A stretch of 64,000 bases of DNA, taken from the NCBI RefSeq assembly GCF_003965815.1, contig NZ_RXOE01000001.1, positions 1,054,001-1,118,000 of the forward strand, written 5' to 3'. Position numbers and translations under genes: made by a program. Numbering within the stretch: the first letter of the stretch is position 1; each line of letters begins with the position of its first letter. This document shows, one piece after another, positions 55,334 through 63,375 of the stretch. The notes under the pieces are model-generated. The model was not told the DNA's origin. It worked only from the letters and a program-made list of their open reading frames with translations, and did not search any database. The DNA comes from Variovorax gossypii. Its GTDB lineage: Bacteria; Pseudomonadota; Gammaproteobacteria; Burkholderiales; Burkholderiaceae_C.

Positions 55334-55885
55334 ATGACTTCCACCTACCTCCCCACCGCCCGCAACGTGGTCGATTTCTGGCGCGAGGCCGGCCCCGACC
55401 GCTGGTTCGCCAAGAACGATTCCTTCGACGCCGACTTTGCCCTGCGCTTCTCGCAGGCCCACCAGGCGGCAGCCCGTGGCGAGCTCGATCATTGGGCGTC
55501 CGACGCCGAAGGCGCGCTGGCCCTGCTCGTGCTGCTCGACCAGTTTCCCCGCAACACCTGGCGCGGCAATGCGCACATGCTGGCCACCGACGGCAAGGCT
55601 CTGGCCGTGGCGAAGCAGGCGATCGAGGCGGGCTTCGACCGGCAGTGCGAGCCCGTGCTGCAACGTTTCTTCTACCTGCCCTTCATGCACTCGGAGGTGC
55701 TGGCCGAACAGGAGCGCTCGGTCGAACTCAACGCCGCGCTCGACGACAACACGCAGCGCTATGCCGTGCTGCACCGCGACATCGTCGCGCGCTTCGGCCG
55801 CTTTCCGCACCGCAACAGCATGCTCGGGCGCACCAGCACGGCGGAGGAGCAGAAGTTCCTGGACGAAGGCGGCTTCGCCGGCTGA
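55334..55885 (+). CDS. DUF924 family protein
   Basis: A 183-residue helical protein. DVVDFWREAG-type start (NVVDFWREAGPDRWF), LLDQFPRN and FYLPFMHSE are DUF924 hallmarks. A TPR-like fold is likely. No partner gene. Its stop is 20 bases before the convergent YihY gene. Confidence 0.92.
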   Translation: MTSTYLPTARNVVDFWREAGPDRWFAKNDSFDADFALRFSQAHQAAARGELDHWASDAEGALALLVLLDQFPRNTWRGNAHMLATDGKALAVAKQAIEAGFDRQCEPVLQRFFYLPFMHSEVLAEQERSVELNAALDDNTQRYAVLHRDIVARFGRFPHRNSMLGRTSTAEEQKFLDEGGFAG

Positions 55886-55905
55886 CCGGTACGCGGCGAC
55901 GGCAC

Positions 55906-56829
55906 TCAGCTGTCGTTGTGCGGCAGCGGCACCTCGCGCGTGGGCGAAGGGTTCAGCTCGGCGATGCCCTTGGTGTCCTTCATCGAGCCGTAGGTGCGCG
56001 CGTAGACCCAGGTGAACTCCGCGCCCAGCAGGAAGATCTGCGCCGAGTAGTACACCCACACAAGCACCACTACCAGCGAGCCCGCAGCGCCGTAGCCCGA
56101 GGCCACGCTGCTCTTGCCGATGTACAGGCCGATCAGGTGCTTGCCCACGGTGAAGAGCAGCGCCGTCACCGCCGCGCCCACCCACACGTCGCGCCACTGC
56201 ACCTTGGCGCGCGGCATGATCTTGTAGATCATCGCGAAGATCGCCGTCACCATCGCGAAGCTGAAGACGAAGTTGACGAGCTGCGCGGTCGTCTCCCAGG
56301 CGCCGAACACCGGCGACCACCACTTGCCCAACGCCGCGAGCCCGGCGCTCGCAACCAGCGACACCATGAGCAGGAAGCCGATGCCCATGATCATGCTGAA
56401 CGACAGCAGCCGCACGCGCAGCATGTTGAACAGGCCCTTGTTCTTGACGCGGGCCGGCGCGCGCCAGATGCGGTCCAGCGCGTCCTGCAGCTCGCCGAAG
56501 ACGGTGGTGGCGCCCACCACCACCAGGCCGATGCCGATCACCGTGGCCACGATGCCCTCGGCCGGCTTGTTGACGGCCTTCAGCATGCCCTGCACCGCAG
56601 CCGCGCCCTGCTCGCCCATCAGGCCCGAGAGCTGGGCGAAGATCTCGCCGCGCGCGGCCTCCTGCCCGAAGACCAGCCCGGCCACCGCGATCACGATCAG
56701 CAGCAGCGGCGCGATCGAGAACACCGTGTAGTAGGCCAGTGCGGCGCCCATGCTCGGGGCATAGTCGTTCGACCACGAATTGAAGGCCCGGCGGCAGAGA
56801 TCGAAGAGCGCGCGCAGTTGCGTGACCAT
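55906..56829 (-). CDS. YihY/BrkB-family inner-membrane protein
   Basis: A 307-residue protein with six hydrophobic helices. SMGAALAYYTVFSIAPLLLI and GAGSLVVVLVWVYYSAQIFLLGAE-like motifs (seen as AAGSLVVVLVWVYYSAQIF) identify it. The family was once called RNase BN by mistake; it is a membrane protein of unclear function. A longer frame to 56898 adds a basic segment and is not used. Confidence 0.93.
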   Translation of the reverse strand: MVTQLRALFDLCRRAFNSWSNDYAPSMGAALAYYTVFSIAPLLLIVIAVAGLVFGQEAARGEIFAQLSGLMGEQGAAAVQGMLKAVNKPAEGIVATVIGIGLVVVGATTVFGELQDALDRIWRAPARVKNKGLFNMLRVRLLSFSMIMGIGFLLMVSLVASAGLAALGKWWSPVFGAWETTAQLVNFVFSFAMVTAIFAMIYKIMPRAKVQWRDVWVGAAVTALLFTVGKHLIGLYIGKSSVASGYGAAGSLVVVLVWVYYSAQIFLLGAEFTWVYARTYGSMKDTKGIAELNPSPTREVPLPHNDS

Positions 56830-56918
56830 GCTGGAATGTCCTCCATGAAGCGGCCGGGCACCGCGCTGTCGCTGCGGTGCCCGGCGTGTTGAAAGCATGC
56901 CTACGATAATCGCTCGAC

Positions 56919-57488
56919 ATGCAACCGTCTCCCCCCGCAGCCCACCCGCAGTCGCCGCGCGACCTTTTCGTCTCGTTCACCTGGCTTGCGCTGCAGGGCT
57001 TCGGTGGCGTGCTGGCCATCGTCCAGCGCGAGATGGTCGAGAAGAAGAAATGGCTCACGCCCGAGCAATTCCTCGAGGACTGGGCCGTGGCGCAGGTGAT
57101 GCCGGGGCCCAACGTGATCAACCTCGCCCTGATGATCGGCGACCGCTACTTCGGCCTGCGCGGCGCGCTGGCCGCGGTGGCTGGCATGCTGACCATTCCG
57201 CTGGTGGTGATCCTCGCGCTGGCCGTGCTGTATGCGCACTACGCCGGCAACCCGCAGGTGGCTGCCGCGCTGCGGGGCATGGGGGCGGTGTCCGGCGGGC
57301 TCATCGCCGCCACGGGCATCAAGCTGGTGCCGCAGCTGCGCAAGCACCCGCTGGGCTTCACGACCTGCCTGGTCTTCATGGCGCTGGTCTTCGTGGCCAT
57401 CGCGGTGCTGAAGATTCCGCTCGGCTGGGTGCTGCTGGTGGTCGGCGGCGTGGCCTGCATCTGGACCTGGAAGAGGATCGCCCCATGA
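56919..57488 (+). CDS. Chromate transporter subunit, N-terminal half type
   Basis: A 189-residue membrane protein, one half of the CHR family. FTWLALQGFGGVLAIVQREM carries the conserved GGxx motif and AQVMPGPNVINLALMIG the PGP motif. Short-chain CHR proteins act as pairs of oppositely oriented monodomains; the second gene overlaps this one by ATGA. Chromate or sulfate efflux is the presumed role. Confidence 0.92.
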   Translation: MQPSPPAAHPQSPRDLFVSFTWLALQGFGGVLAIVQREMVEKKKWLTPEQFLEDWAVAQVMPGPNVINLALMIGDRYFGLRGALAAVAGMLTIPLVVILALAVLYAHYAGNPQVAAALRGMGAVSGGLIAATGIKLVPQLRKHPLGFTTCLVFMALVFVAIAVLKIPLGWVLLVVGGVACIWTWKRIAP

Positions 57489-58084
57489 CCATCGTCATGC
57501 AGTGGCACGACTGGCTGGCCCTCTTCGGGCAGTACATGCTGCTGTCGCTGCTGTCGATCAGCGGCGCCATCACCACGGTGCCCGACATGCACCGCTACCT
57601 CGTTTCGCAGCACGGCTGGCTCACCGACGCGCAGTTCAGTTCCTCGGTCGCCATCGCGCAGGCGGCGCCCGGGCCCAACGTGCTGTTCGTGGCGCTGATG
57701 GGCTGGAACGTGGGCCTCAACGCGGGCGGCGGCATCGGCGCGGGGCCTCATGCCTGGCTGCTCGGCCTCTTCGGGCTGATGGTCACGATGCTGGGCATCA
57801 TGCTGCCGAGCACCACCCTCACCTACTTCGCCACCCGCTGGGGCCACCGCAACCGCACGCGCCGCGAGGTACGCGCCTTCAAGCAGGGCATGGCGCCCGT
57901 GGTGGTCGGACTGCTGATCGCCACCGGCTGGGTGCTGGCGGCCGGAAACCATGCCGGCGATGCGCCCGCGTGGCACCTGTGGCTGCTGACCGGCGCCGCC
58001 GCGCTTATCGTCTGGCGCACGCGCATCCACCTGCTCTGGCTGCTCGGCGCCGGCGCGGTGCTGGGCGCCGTGGGCTTCGTCTGA
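57485..58084 (+). CDS. Chromate transporter subunit, C-terminal half type
   Basis: A 199-residue membrane protein, the second short CHR monodomain. AQAAPGPNVLFVALMGWNVG is the PGP motif. ATG overlaps the previous stop (ATGA), so translation is coupled and the two should form a heterodimer. The aldo/keto reductase gene follows 34 bases later. Confidence 0.92.
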   Translation: MTIVMQWHDWLALFGQYMLLSLLSISGAITTVPDMHRYLVSQHGWLTDAQFSSSVAIAQAAPGPNVLFVALMGWNVGLNAGGGIGAGPHAWLLGLFGLMVTMLGIMLPSTTLTYFATRWGHRNRTRREVRAFKQGMAPVVVGLLIATGWVLAAGNHAGDAPAWHLWLLTGAAALIVWRTRIHLLWLLGAGAVLGAVGFV

Positions 58085-58118
58085 TCCTTCCCATCCCTTT
58101 CATCAGGAACACATCGAC

Positions 58119-59093
58119 ATGTCGCAACTTCGCCCGCTCGGCCGCTCCGGCCTCCAGGTTTCCCCGCTCGCCTTCGGCGGCAACGTGTTCGGCTGGACCG
58201 TCGACGAGGCGGCCTCGTTCAAGCTGCTCGACGCCTGGCTGGACGCGGGCTTCAACTTCGTCGACACCGCGGACGTGTACTCGGCATGGGTGCCGGGCCA
58301 CACCGGTGGAGAGTCGGAAACCATCATCGGCAAGTGGCTCAAGCAAAGCGGCAAGCGCAACCGCGTGGTGCTGGCCACCAAGGTCGGCAAGCCCATGGGC
58401 GAAGGCAAGGTGGGCCTTGCGCCCAAGTACATCCGCGAAGCCGTCGAGGCCTCGCTCAAGCGCCTGCAGACGGACCACATCGACCTCTACCAGTCGCACG
58501 ACGACGATGCCAATACGCCGCTGGAGGAATCGCTCGGCGCCTTCGACGACCTGATCAAGCAGGGCAAGGTGCGCGCCGTCGGCGCGTCGAACTACACGGC
58601 GCCGCGCCTGGCCGAGGCGCTCGACGTGTCGGAGCGCCTGGGCATCGCCCGCTACGAGAGCCTGCAGCCGCTGTACAACCTGTACGACCGCGCCGTGTTC
58701 GAGGACGCGCTGGAGCCGCTGTGCATCAAGCGCGAAGTGGGCGTGATCAACTTCTACGCGCTGGCCGCCGGCTTCCTCACGGGCAAGTACCGCACCGAGG
58801 CCGATGCCGCCAAGAGTCCGCGCGGCGCCAACACCACCAAGAAGTACCTCAACGAACGCGGCCTGCGCATCCTCGACGCGCTCGACAAGGTGGCCCAGCA
58901 GTACAACGCCAAGCCGGGCCAGGTCGCCATCGCATGGCAGATCGCGCGACCGGGCGTGACTGCGCCCATCGCCAGCGCGACCTCCATCGCGCAGCTCGAG
59001 GAACTCGTGGTCGCGACGCAGCTGAAGCTCGACGCGGGCACCATCGAGATGCTCGACCGCGCCAGCGCCGAGACGGCGAAGCCCGCGGCCTGA
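58119..59093 (+). CDS. Aldo/keto reductase
   Basis: A 324-residue TIM-barrel NADPH oxidoreductase. The catalytic tetrad is visible: Asp and Tyr in VDTADVYSAW, Lys in VLATKVGK and His in YQSHDDD. SATSIAQLEELV near the C-terminus binds the cofactor. Probably in one transcript with the chromate transporter genes upstream and the broken DUF3237 gene, whose ATG shares one base with its stop. Confidence 0.94.
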   Translation: MSQLRPLGRSGLQVSPLAFGGNVFGWTVDEAASFKLLDAWLDAGFNFVDTADVYSAWVPGHTGGESETIIGKWLKQSGKRNRVVLATKVGKPMGEGKVGLAPKYIREAVEASLKRLQTDHIDLYQSHDDDANTPLEESLGAFDDLIKQGKVRAVGASNYTAPRLAEALDVSERLGIARYESLQPLYNLYDRAVFEDALEPLCIKREVGVINFYALAAGFLTGKYRTEADAAKSPRGANTTKKYLNERGLRILDALDKVAQQYNAKPGQVAIAWQIARPGVTAPIASATSIAQLEELVVATQLKLDAGTIEMLDRASAETAKPAA

Positions 59094-59569
59094 TGAGCGT
59101 GTTCGACGCCATCGCGGCGCCCACGCTGGAGCACTTCGTCGACCTGCGCGTCGAGGTGGGCGTGCCGCAGATCCTGGGCAACGGCCCGCGCGGGCTGCGC
59201 CGCGTGGTGCCGATCACCGGCGGCGAGGCCATCGGCCACGGCTGGCGGGCCCGAGTGCTGCCCGGCGGCAGCGACTTCCAGCTGATCGTGAGCGACACGC
59301 TCTCCGAACTCGACGCTCGCTACAGCCTCGAGACCGATGCAGGCGACCTGGTCTACGTGCAGAACAACGCCCTGCGTTCGGCCTCGCCCGAAACGATGGC
59401 CAGGCTGCTGCGCGGCGAGCCGGTCGATCCGTAGCAGGTGTACTTCCGCTGCAGCCCGCGCTTCGAGACCGCCTCGGCCTCGCTGAAGTGGATCAACGAG
59501 CGCATGTTCACCGGGGCCGGCGTGCGCCACCCGGCCGAGGTGGTGATGCGCTTCTTCGTTTTGCGTTAG
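59093..59569 (+). pseudogene. DUF3237 gene interrupted by an in-frame TAG
   Basis: The frame begins MSVFDAIAAPTLEHFVDLRV, is stopped by TAG at 59432-59434 directly after GEPVDP, and resumes without frame change as QVYFRCSPRFETASASLKW to a second TAG at 59567. The downstream half completes a normal DUF3237 domain of about 158 residues. One base change would restore the gene, so the stop looks recent, a sequencing error, or a read-through site. Third-position GC is equally high on both sides. The start overlaps the reductase stop (TGATG). Confidence 0.85.
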
Positions 59570-59609
59570 TCGTCAGCCTCCGGCGCGGGCACCTGAGCAA
59601 TCGAGCGCC

Positions 59610-60503
59610 TCAGTCAGTCAAGCCAACCGGGTGTCCTACGTCGCTTCCCGCGTGACGCCGCCGTTGAGCGATCGTGGCTTCGCTCTCAGCCAGAGCGCGC
59701 TCTGCGTCCTCTCGGGCTTCCGACTTTGCGATCGCATCCTTGTACTTCTGGGCCTGTGCGGTCGCCCACCCGACCACCAAGGTGCACAGCCCAACCAGGG
59801 GCTCGAGTCTCTGGCCTTTGTCCGGATCGAACAGCCACCAAAACAGAAGCCCGGTCACGACCAGAGAACCGCCCGTCAACCAACGCAGTCCCGTACGTGA
59901 GAACCATCTGCCCGTGTAATCGCCCTCCAGAGCCCTGCTCCGATCCTCCAGCTTTTCCACGCGCCGTCGATCCTTGGAAGACTCGGCGAACAAGGCGCTG
60001 CTGACGCGCTCGTAGACCAGGAAGTCCTCGATCATCCTTGCGATCACGCTGTGCGAAAACTGTAGCGGGCCGTCGAAGTGACCCCAGATCAGCCGCGACT
60101 TCTTGCGTCGGACGTTTCTTGACTCAAAGGGATAGAACAACACAACCACGCTTCCCAGCGCGCTTTGCGAAACCACCAGCGTGCACCCCGACTCCAGATC
60201 GCGCTCACCAGCACCGCCGACCGGATGCTGACCGCAGAAGAGTTGAATCGTGCGGCGCGCGTCGATGCGACTGACGTACATCGATTCAAACCACCCTGCA
60301 TCCATCGCATGGTCGCAGGCAGATCTGAAGTGGAGCTCAATCCGGTCGGCAACGATGTCCCAACTGACCCTGCGATAGAGAAGCTGTAGAGCAGCCGCAT
60401 CGTTGATTGCCGCCTGCTTCTTCAAGGCTTCGGCATGAGAGGCGTCCTGCTCCTCCGTCAGGGCGAAGCTGATGTTCATGCGAGAGTCATCGGGCCAGTT
60501 CAT
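59610..60503 (-). CDS. Lower-GC orphan membrane protein
   Basis: A 297-residue protein of unknown family. The N-terminal about 190 residues are soluble and charged; two membrane helices follow (WLTGGSLVVTGLLFWWLF near 210 and LVGLCTLVVGWATAQAQKY near 235), then a basic helical tail (REDAERALAESEATIAQRR) that may coil. Codons such as AAA, GAT and TCG with AT at third positions are commoner than nearby, hinting at recent arrival. An alternative ATG lies eight codons in. Confidence 0.75.
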   Translation of the reverse strand: MNWPDDSRMNISFALTEEQDASHAEALKKQAAINDAAALQLLYRRVSWDIVADRIELHFRSACDHAMDAGWFESMYVSRIDARRTIQLFCGQHPVGGAGERDLESGCTLVVSQSALGSVVVLFYPFESRNVRRKKSRLIWGHFDGPLQFSHSVIARMIEDFLVYERVSSALFAESSKDRRRVEKLEDRSRALEGDYTGRWFSRTGLRWLTGGSLVVTGLLFWWLFDPDKGQRLEPLVGLCTLVVGWATAQAQKYKDAIAKSEAREDAERALAESEATIAQRRRHAGSDVGHPVGLTD

Positions 60504-60566
60504 TCACTGAGTCTATCCACGGCTTCTGCCGGATGACTTCAGCGATCGAACCAATACCGCGCACTC

Positions 60567-61088
60567 TTAGCCATCGACCGGATTCAGCGGCGTCGCAAGG
60601 ATGCGCTGGTAAAAAGCCACGTCGAGCCAGCGCCCGAACTTGAAGCCGGCCTGCCGCACGGTGCCCGAGTGCTCGAAGCCCAGGCGCTCGTGCAGCGCGA
60701 TGCTGCCGGCGTTCGCGGCGTCGATGGCGCCGACCATCACGTGCACGTCGCGCTTCACGGCCTCCTCGATGATCGCTTCCATCAGCGTGCGGCCCAGGCC
60801 CGCGCCGCGATGCGCGCTGTCCACGTAGACCGAGTGCTCCACCGTGTACTTGTAGGCGGGAAAGGCGCGGAAGGTGCCGTAGCTCGCGAAGCCCAGCAGC
60901 TTGCCGCTGTCGTCCTCGGCGCCGATCACCGGGAAGCCGTTGGCGCGCTTGGTGGCGAACCACGTGACCATGTTCTCGGCGGTGCGTGGCTTGTAGTCGT
61001 ACAGGGCGGTGGAAGTGACGATGGCCTCGTTGAGGATGGCCAGGATCGCGGCGGAGTGGGCTTCTTCGGTGCAGGAGATGAGACGCAT
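60567..61088 (-). CDS. GNAT acetyltransferase, phosphinothricin-acetyltransferase-like
   Basis: A 173-residue cytosolic enzyme. LNEAIVTSTALYDYKPRT is the substrate lid of the Pat/Bar group, VYVDSAHRGAGLGRTLM is the acetyl-CoA loop and ALHERLGFEHSGTV the C-terminal motif. It may acetylate methionine sulfone/sulfoximine or other amino acid analogues. It is divergent from the XRE-cupin gene with 63 bases between and is probably that regulator's target. Confidence 0.92.
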   Translation of the reverse strand: MRLISCTEEAHSAAILAILNEAIVTSTALYDYKPRTAENMVTWFATKRANGFPVIGAEDDSGKLLGFASYGTFRAFPAYKYTVEHSVYVDSAHRGAGLGRTLMEAIIEEAVKRDVHVMVGAIDAANAGSIALHERLGFEHSGTVRQAGFKFGRWLDVAFYQRILATPLNPVDG

Positions 61089-61145
61089 GGTGCGGTTCCT
61101 CGTTCGGGTTTCGTTGAAATTTCGTTCAATATAGGAGAATAATAA

Positions 61146-61157
61146 TCTCATATGAGA
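61146..61157. promoter_or_regulatory. Palindrome at the XRE-cupin start
   Basis: TCTCATATGAGA is a perfect 12-base palindrome that contains the start codon of the regulator. Repressor bound here would block both divergent genes, so an autoregulatory role is likely. Not matched to a known consensus. Confidence 0.5.
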
Positions 61158-61742
61158 AACGATTCATCTCCCGTCGACACCCCGGGTCCGAACATCGACA
61201 TGCTCATCGCCACCCGGCTGCTGGCATTGAGGCAGGCGCAGGGGCTGAGCCTCGCCGACCTGGCCGAGCGTTCGGGCGTGAGCAAGGCCATGATTTCCAA
61301 GGTGGAACGCGCCCAGAGCAGCCCCACCGCCGTGCTGCTGGGAAAGCTGGCGGCCGGGCTCGGCGTGGCGCTGGCGCAGCTGCTGACCGAGGAGAAAGCG
61401 CAGCCGAAGCGACTGCGCACGCGCGCCGGGCAGGAGGTCTGGCGCGACCCGCAAGCGGGCTATCTACGGCGTCAGGTCGCCGAGCGCCAGGCGGGCAGCG
61501 GCGTCGAGATGGTCGAGATCGAACTGCCGCGTTCGGCGCAGGTCGACTACCCGCGCTGGAGCGGCAAGCCATACCGCCAGTGCCTGTGGATGCTCGAAGG
61601 AGAACTGCGGGTGGACTACGGCGACGAGCGCTTCGAGCTCGCACCGGGCGACTGCCTCGACTTCGGAGTCGACCGGCCGCTGGTCTTCAAGGCGCTGGGG
61701 CGCGGTGCCTGCCGCTATCTGCTGGTGGCGAGCCCGGAATAG
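61152..61742 (+). CDS. XRE-family regulator with C-terminal cupin
   Basis: A 196-residue regulator. The HTH is at about residues 20-72 (LSLADLAERSGVSKAMISKV) and the small cupin sensor at about 125-192 (GELRVDYGDERFELAPGDCL). Its start codon lies in a palindrome, and a GGAG is 14 bases upstream, rather far, so a second ATG 16 codons in is possible. Divergent from the acetyltransferase gene, a commonly seen pair. Confidence 0.92.
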   Translation: MRNDSSPVDTPGPNIDMLIATRLLALRQAQGLSLADLAERSGVSKAMISKVERAQSSPTAVLLGKLAAGLGVALAQLLTEEKAQPKRLRTRAGQEVWRDPQAGYLRRQVAERQAGSGVEMVEIELPRSAQVDYPRWSGKPYRQCLWMLEGELRVDYGDERFELAPGDCLDFGVDRPLVFKALGRGACRYLLVASPE

Positions 61743-61750
61743 GCGGCGCA

Positions 61751-61769
61751 CGGGGGTGGCGTACCCCCG
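61751..61769. terminator. Hairpin after the XRE-cupin gene
   Basis: CGGGGGT and ACCCCCG are perfect 7-base arms around GGCGT, 9 bases after the stop codon. There is no U-run, so termination would be weak or factor-assisted. Confidence 0.45.
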
Positions 61770-61868
61770 AGGTAGGCAAGCTCCCACATTCACATTCGGC
61801 GCGCACCGGTGCTGCGGGCGGCGCCGGCCGGAATACTGCAAGACATCTCGACTTCCGGAGGAACGACG

Positions 61869-62039
61869 ATGTCTTTCGCGCTCTACATGATCGGTTTCCT
61901 GATTTTCCTGGCCGGCGTCGCCTGGGGCGCCTCGGTGGCCGGCGTGCCCACGCTCTACATCGGCATCGGCGCGGTGATCCTGCTGGGTATCGGCATCTTC
62001 AGCGCGGTGGGCCGCACGCGCGGCAAGGACCCTTCCTGA
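61869..62039 (+). CDS. Small two-helix membrane protein
   Basis: A 56-residue protein with two membrane helices (MSFALYMIGFLIFLAGVAWG and TLYIGIGAVILLGIGIFSAV) and a short basic tail. GGAGGAACGACG precedes the ATG, a strong ribosome site. Such mini-proteins are frequent in Burkholderiales with no known role. Confidence 0.8.
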   Translation: MSFALYMIGFLIFLAGVAWGASVAGVPTLYIGIGAVILLGIGIFSAVGRTRGKDPS

Positions 62040-62134
62040 GTTCACGCGGGCTTCACGCCGCCCGCACAGAGGGTCGCTAACTTCGCAGCGCGCATCGCGA
62101 GAGGCGGTGCGCGTTGCTTCAAGTCAGCGGCCCC

Positions 62135-63334
62135 ATGCATACATCTCCAACCTTCTTTTCCCCGCTTCTTCCCTCCGCCTCTTCGGCGGCGCCCGCACCG
62201 GCCTCTGCTGCCGGCAACGGCATGGGCCATCTCAAGGTCGATTTGCTCGTCGTCGGCGCCAGCTTCGCGGGCCTCGCCTGTGCCCGGGCGGCGGCGCTCG
62301 CTGGCCTCAGCGTGATGGTGCTGGAGAAGAAGACCGCGGCCGGCGCCAAGCTGCACACCACCGGCATCATCGTCAAGGACGCGGTCGACAGCGTGCCCTG
62401 GCTGGCCGAGGTGCCGCCCGCGCTGGTGCGCCGCATCGAGGGCGTGCGGCTCTACGCCCCCGACATGCATCACGTCGACCTGCATGCGCCCGGCTACTGG
62501 TTCTGGGCCACCGACGCGCCCGCCCTGCTCGACTGGATGGTCGATTCGACCCGCGCCTGCGGCGTCGACGTGCGGCTGGGCATGCTGTTCGAGCAGGCCC
62601 TGTGGCTCGACGGCCGCTGGGAAGTGCCGCTGACGCACGGCCCCTGCATCACGGCTACCTACCTCGTGGGCGCGGACGGCCCGCACTCGCGCGTCGCCAA
62701 GGCACTGGGCCTGTCGCGCAACACGCGCTTTCTCTACGGCGTGGAGCACGAATACCAGGGCGCAAGGATGGCGCCCGACCTGCTGCACTGCTTCATCGAC
62801 CGCAAGCTCGCGCCCGGCTACATCGGCTGGGCGCTCGAAGGGGTCGGCGTGAGCCAGATCGGGCTGGCGCGCCGCATGGTGCACGACGATGCGGGCGCGC
62901 TGAGGCTCGAACCGCTGCTGCGCAAGATCGCCCCGGTGGTCACGCCCGGCGACGCGCCGCCCGTCGCGGTGCGCGCGGGAATGATCCCCTGCGGCGGCGT
63001 GCTGCCGGTGGTGGCGCGCGAAGGGGCGCTGCTGGTGGGCGATGCAGCGGGCATGGTGTCGCCGGTGACCGCCGGCGGCATCCACACGGCCCTTCTGCAC
63101 GGGCAAGGCGCCGGCGAGGCCGTGGCGCGCTTCGTGCGCGGCGAGGTCGGCGACCCGGCCACGTGGTTCGTGCGCGGCTACCCGGGCTTCAGGCTCAAGC
63201 GCACGCTGCGCTGGGCCTTCGATCATTTCCAGAACGACTGGATGTTCAACCGCCTGCTGGGCACGCCGCCGATGCGGCGCATGGCGGAACTCGTCTACTT
63301 CCACCGCAAGGGCAGGTCGCTGCCCCGGGGCTAG
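62135..63334 (+). CDS. FAD-dependent oxidoreductase, geranylgeranyl-reductase-like
   Basis: About 399 residues of the para-hydroxybenzoate hydroxylase-like flavoprotein fold. DLLVVGASFAGLACARAAAL is the FAD loop near residue 36 and VGDAAGMVSPVTAGGIHTAL the second flavin motif near 305. The branch includes geranylgeranyl reductases and putative tryptophan-type oxidases. ATG 62135 is used; ATG 62222 (MGHLKVDLLVVG) is also plausible and would remove a low-complexity leader. Confidence 0.88.
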   Translation: MHTSPTFFSPLLPSASSAAPAPASAAGNGMGHLKVDLLVVGASFAGLACARAAALAGLSVMVLEKKTAAGAKLHTTGIIVKDAVDSVPWLAEVPPALVRRIEGVRLYAPDMHHVDLHAPGYWFWATDAPALLDWMVDSTRACGVDVRLGMLFEQALWLDGRWEVPLTHGPCITATYLVGADGPHSRVAKALGLSRNTRFLYGVEHEYQGARMAPDLLHCFIDRKLAPGYIGWALEGVGVSQIGLARRMVHDDAGALRLEPLLRKIAPVVTPGDAPPVAVRAGMIPCGGVLPVVAREGALLVGDAAGMVSPVTAGGIHTALLHGQGAGEAVARFVRGEVGDPATWFVRGYPGFRLKRTLRWAFDHFQNDWMFNRLLGTPPMRRMAELVYFHRKGRSLPRG

Positions 63335-63375
63335 GAAAGAACCGGAAAAGAGTCAGGAAAGAGCAGAGAAAGAGA

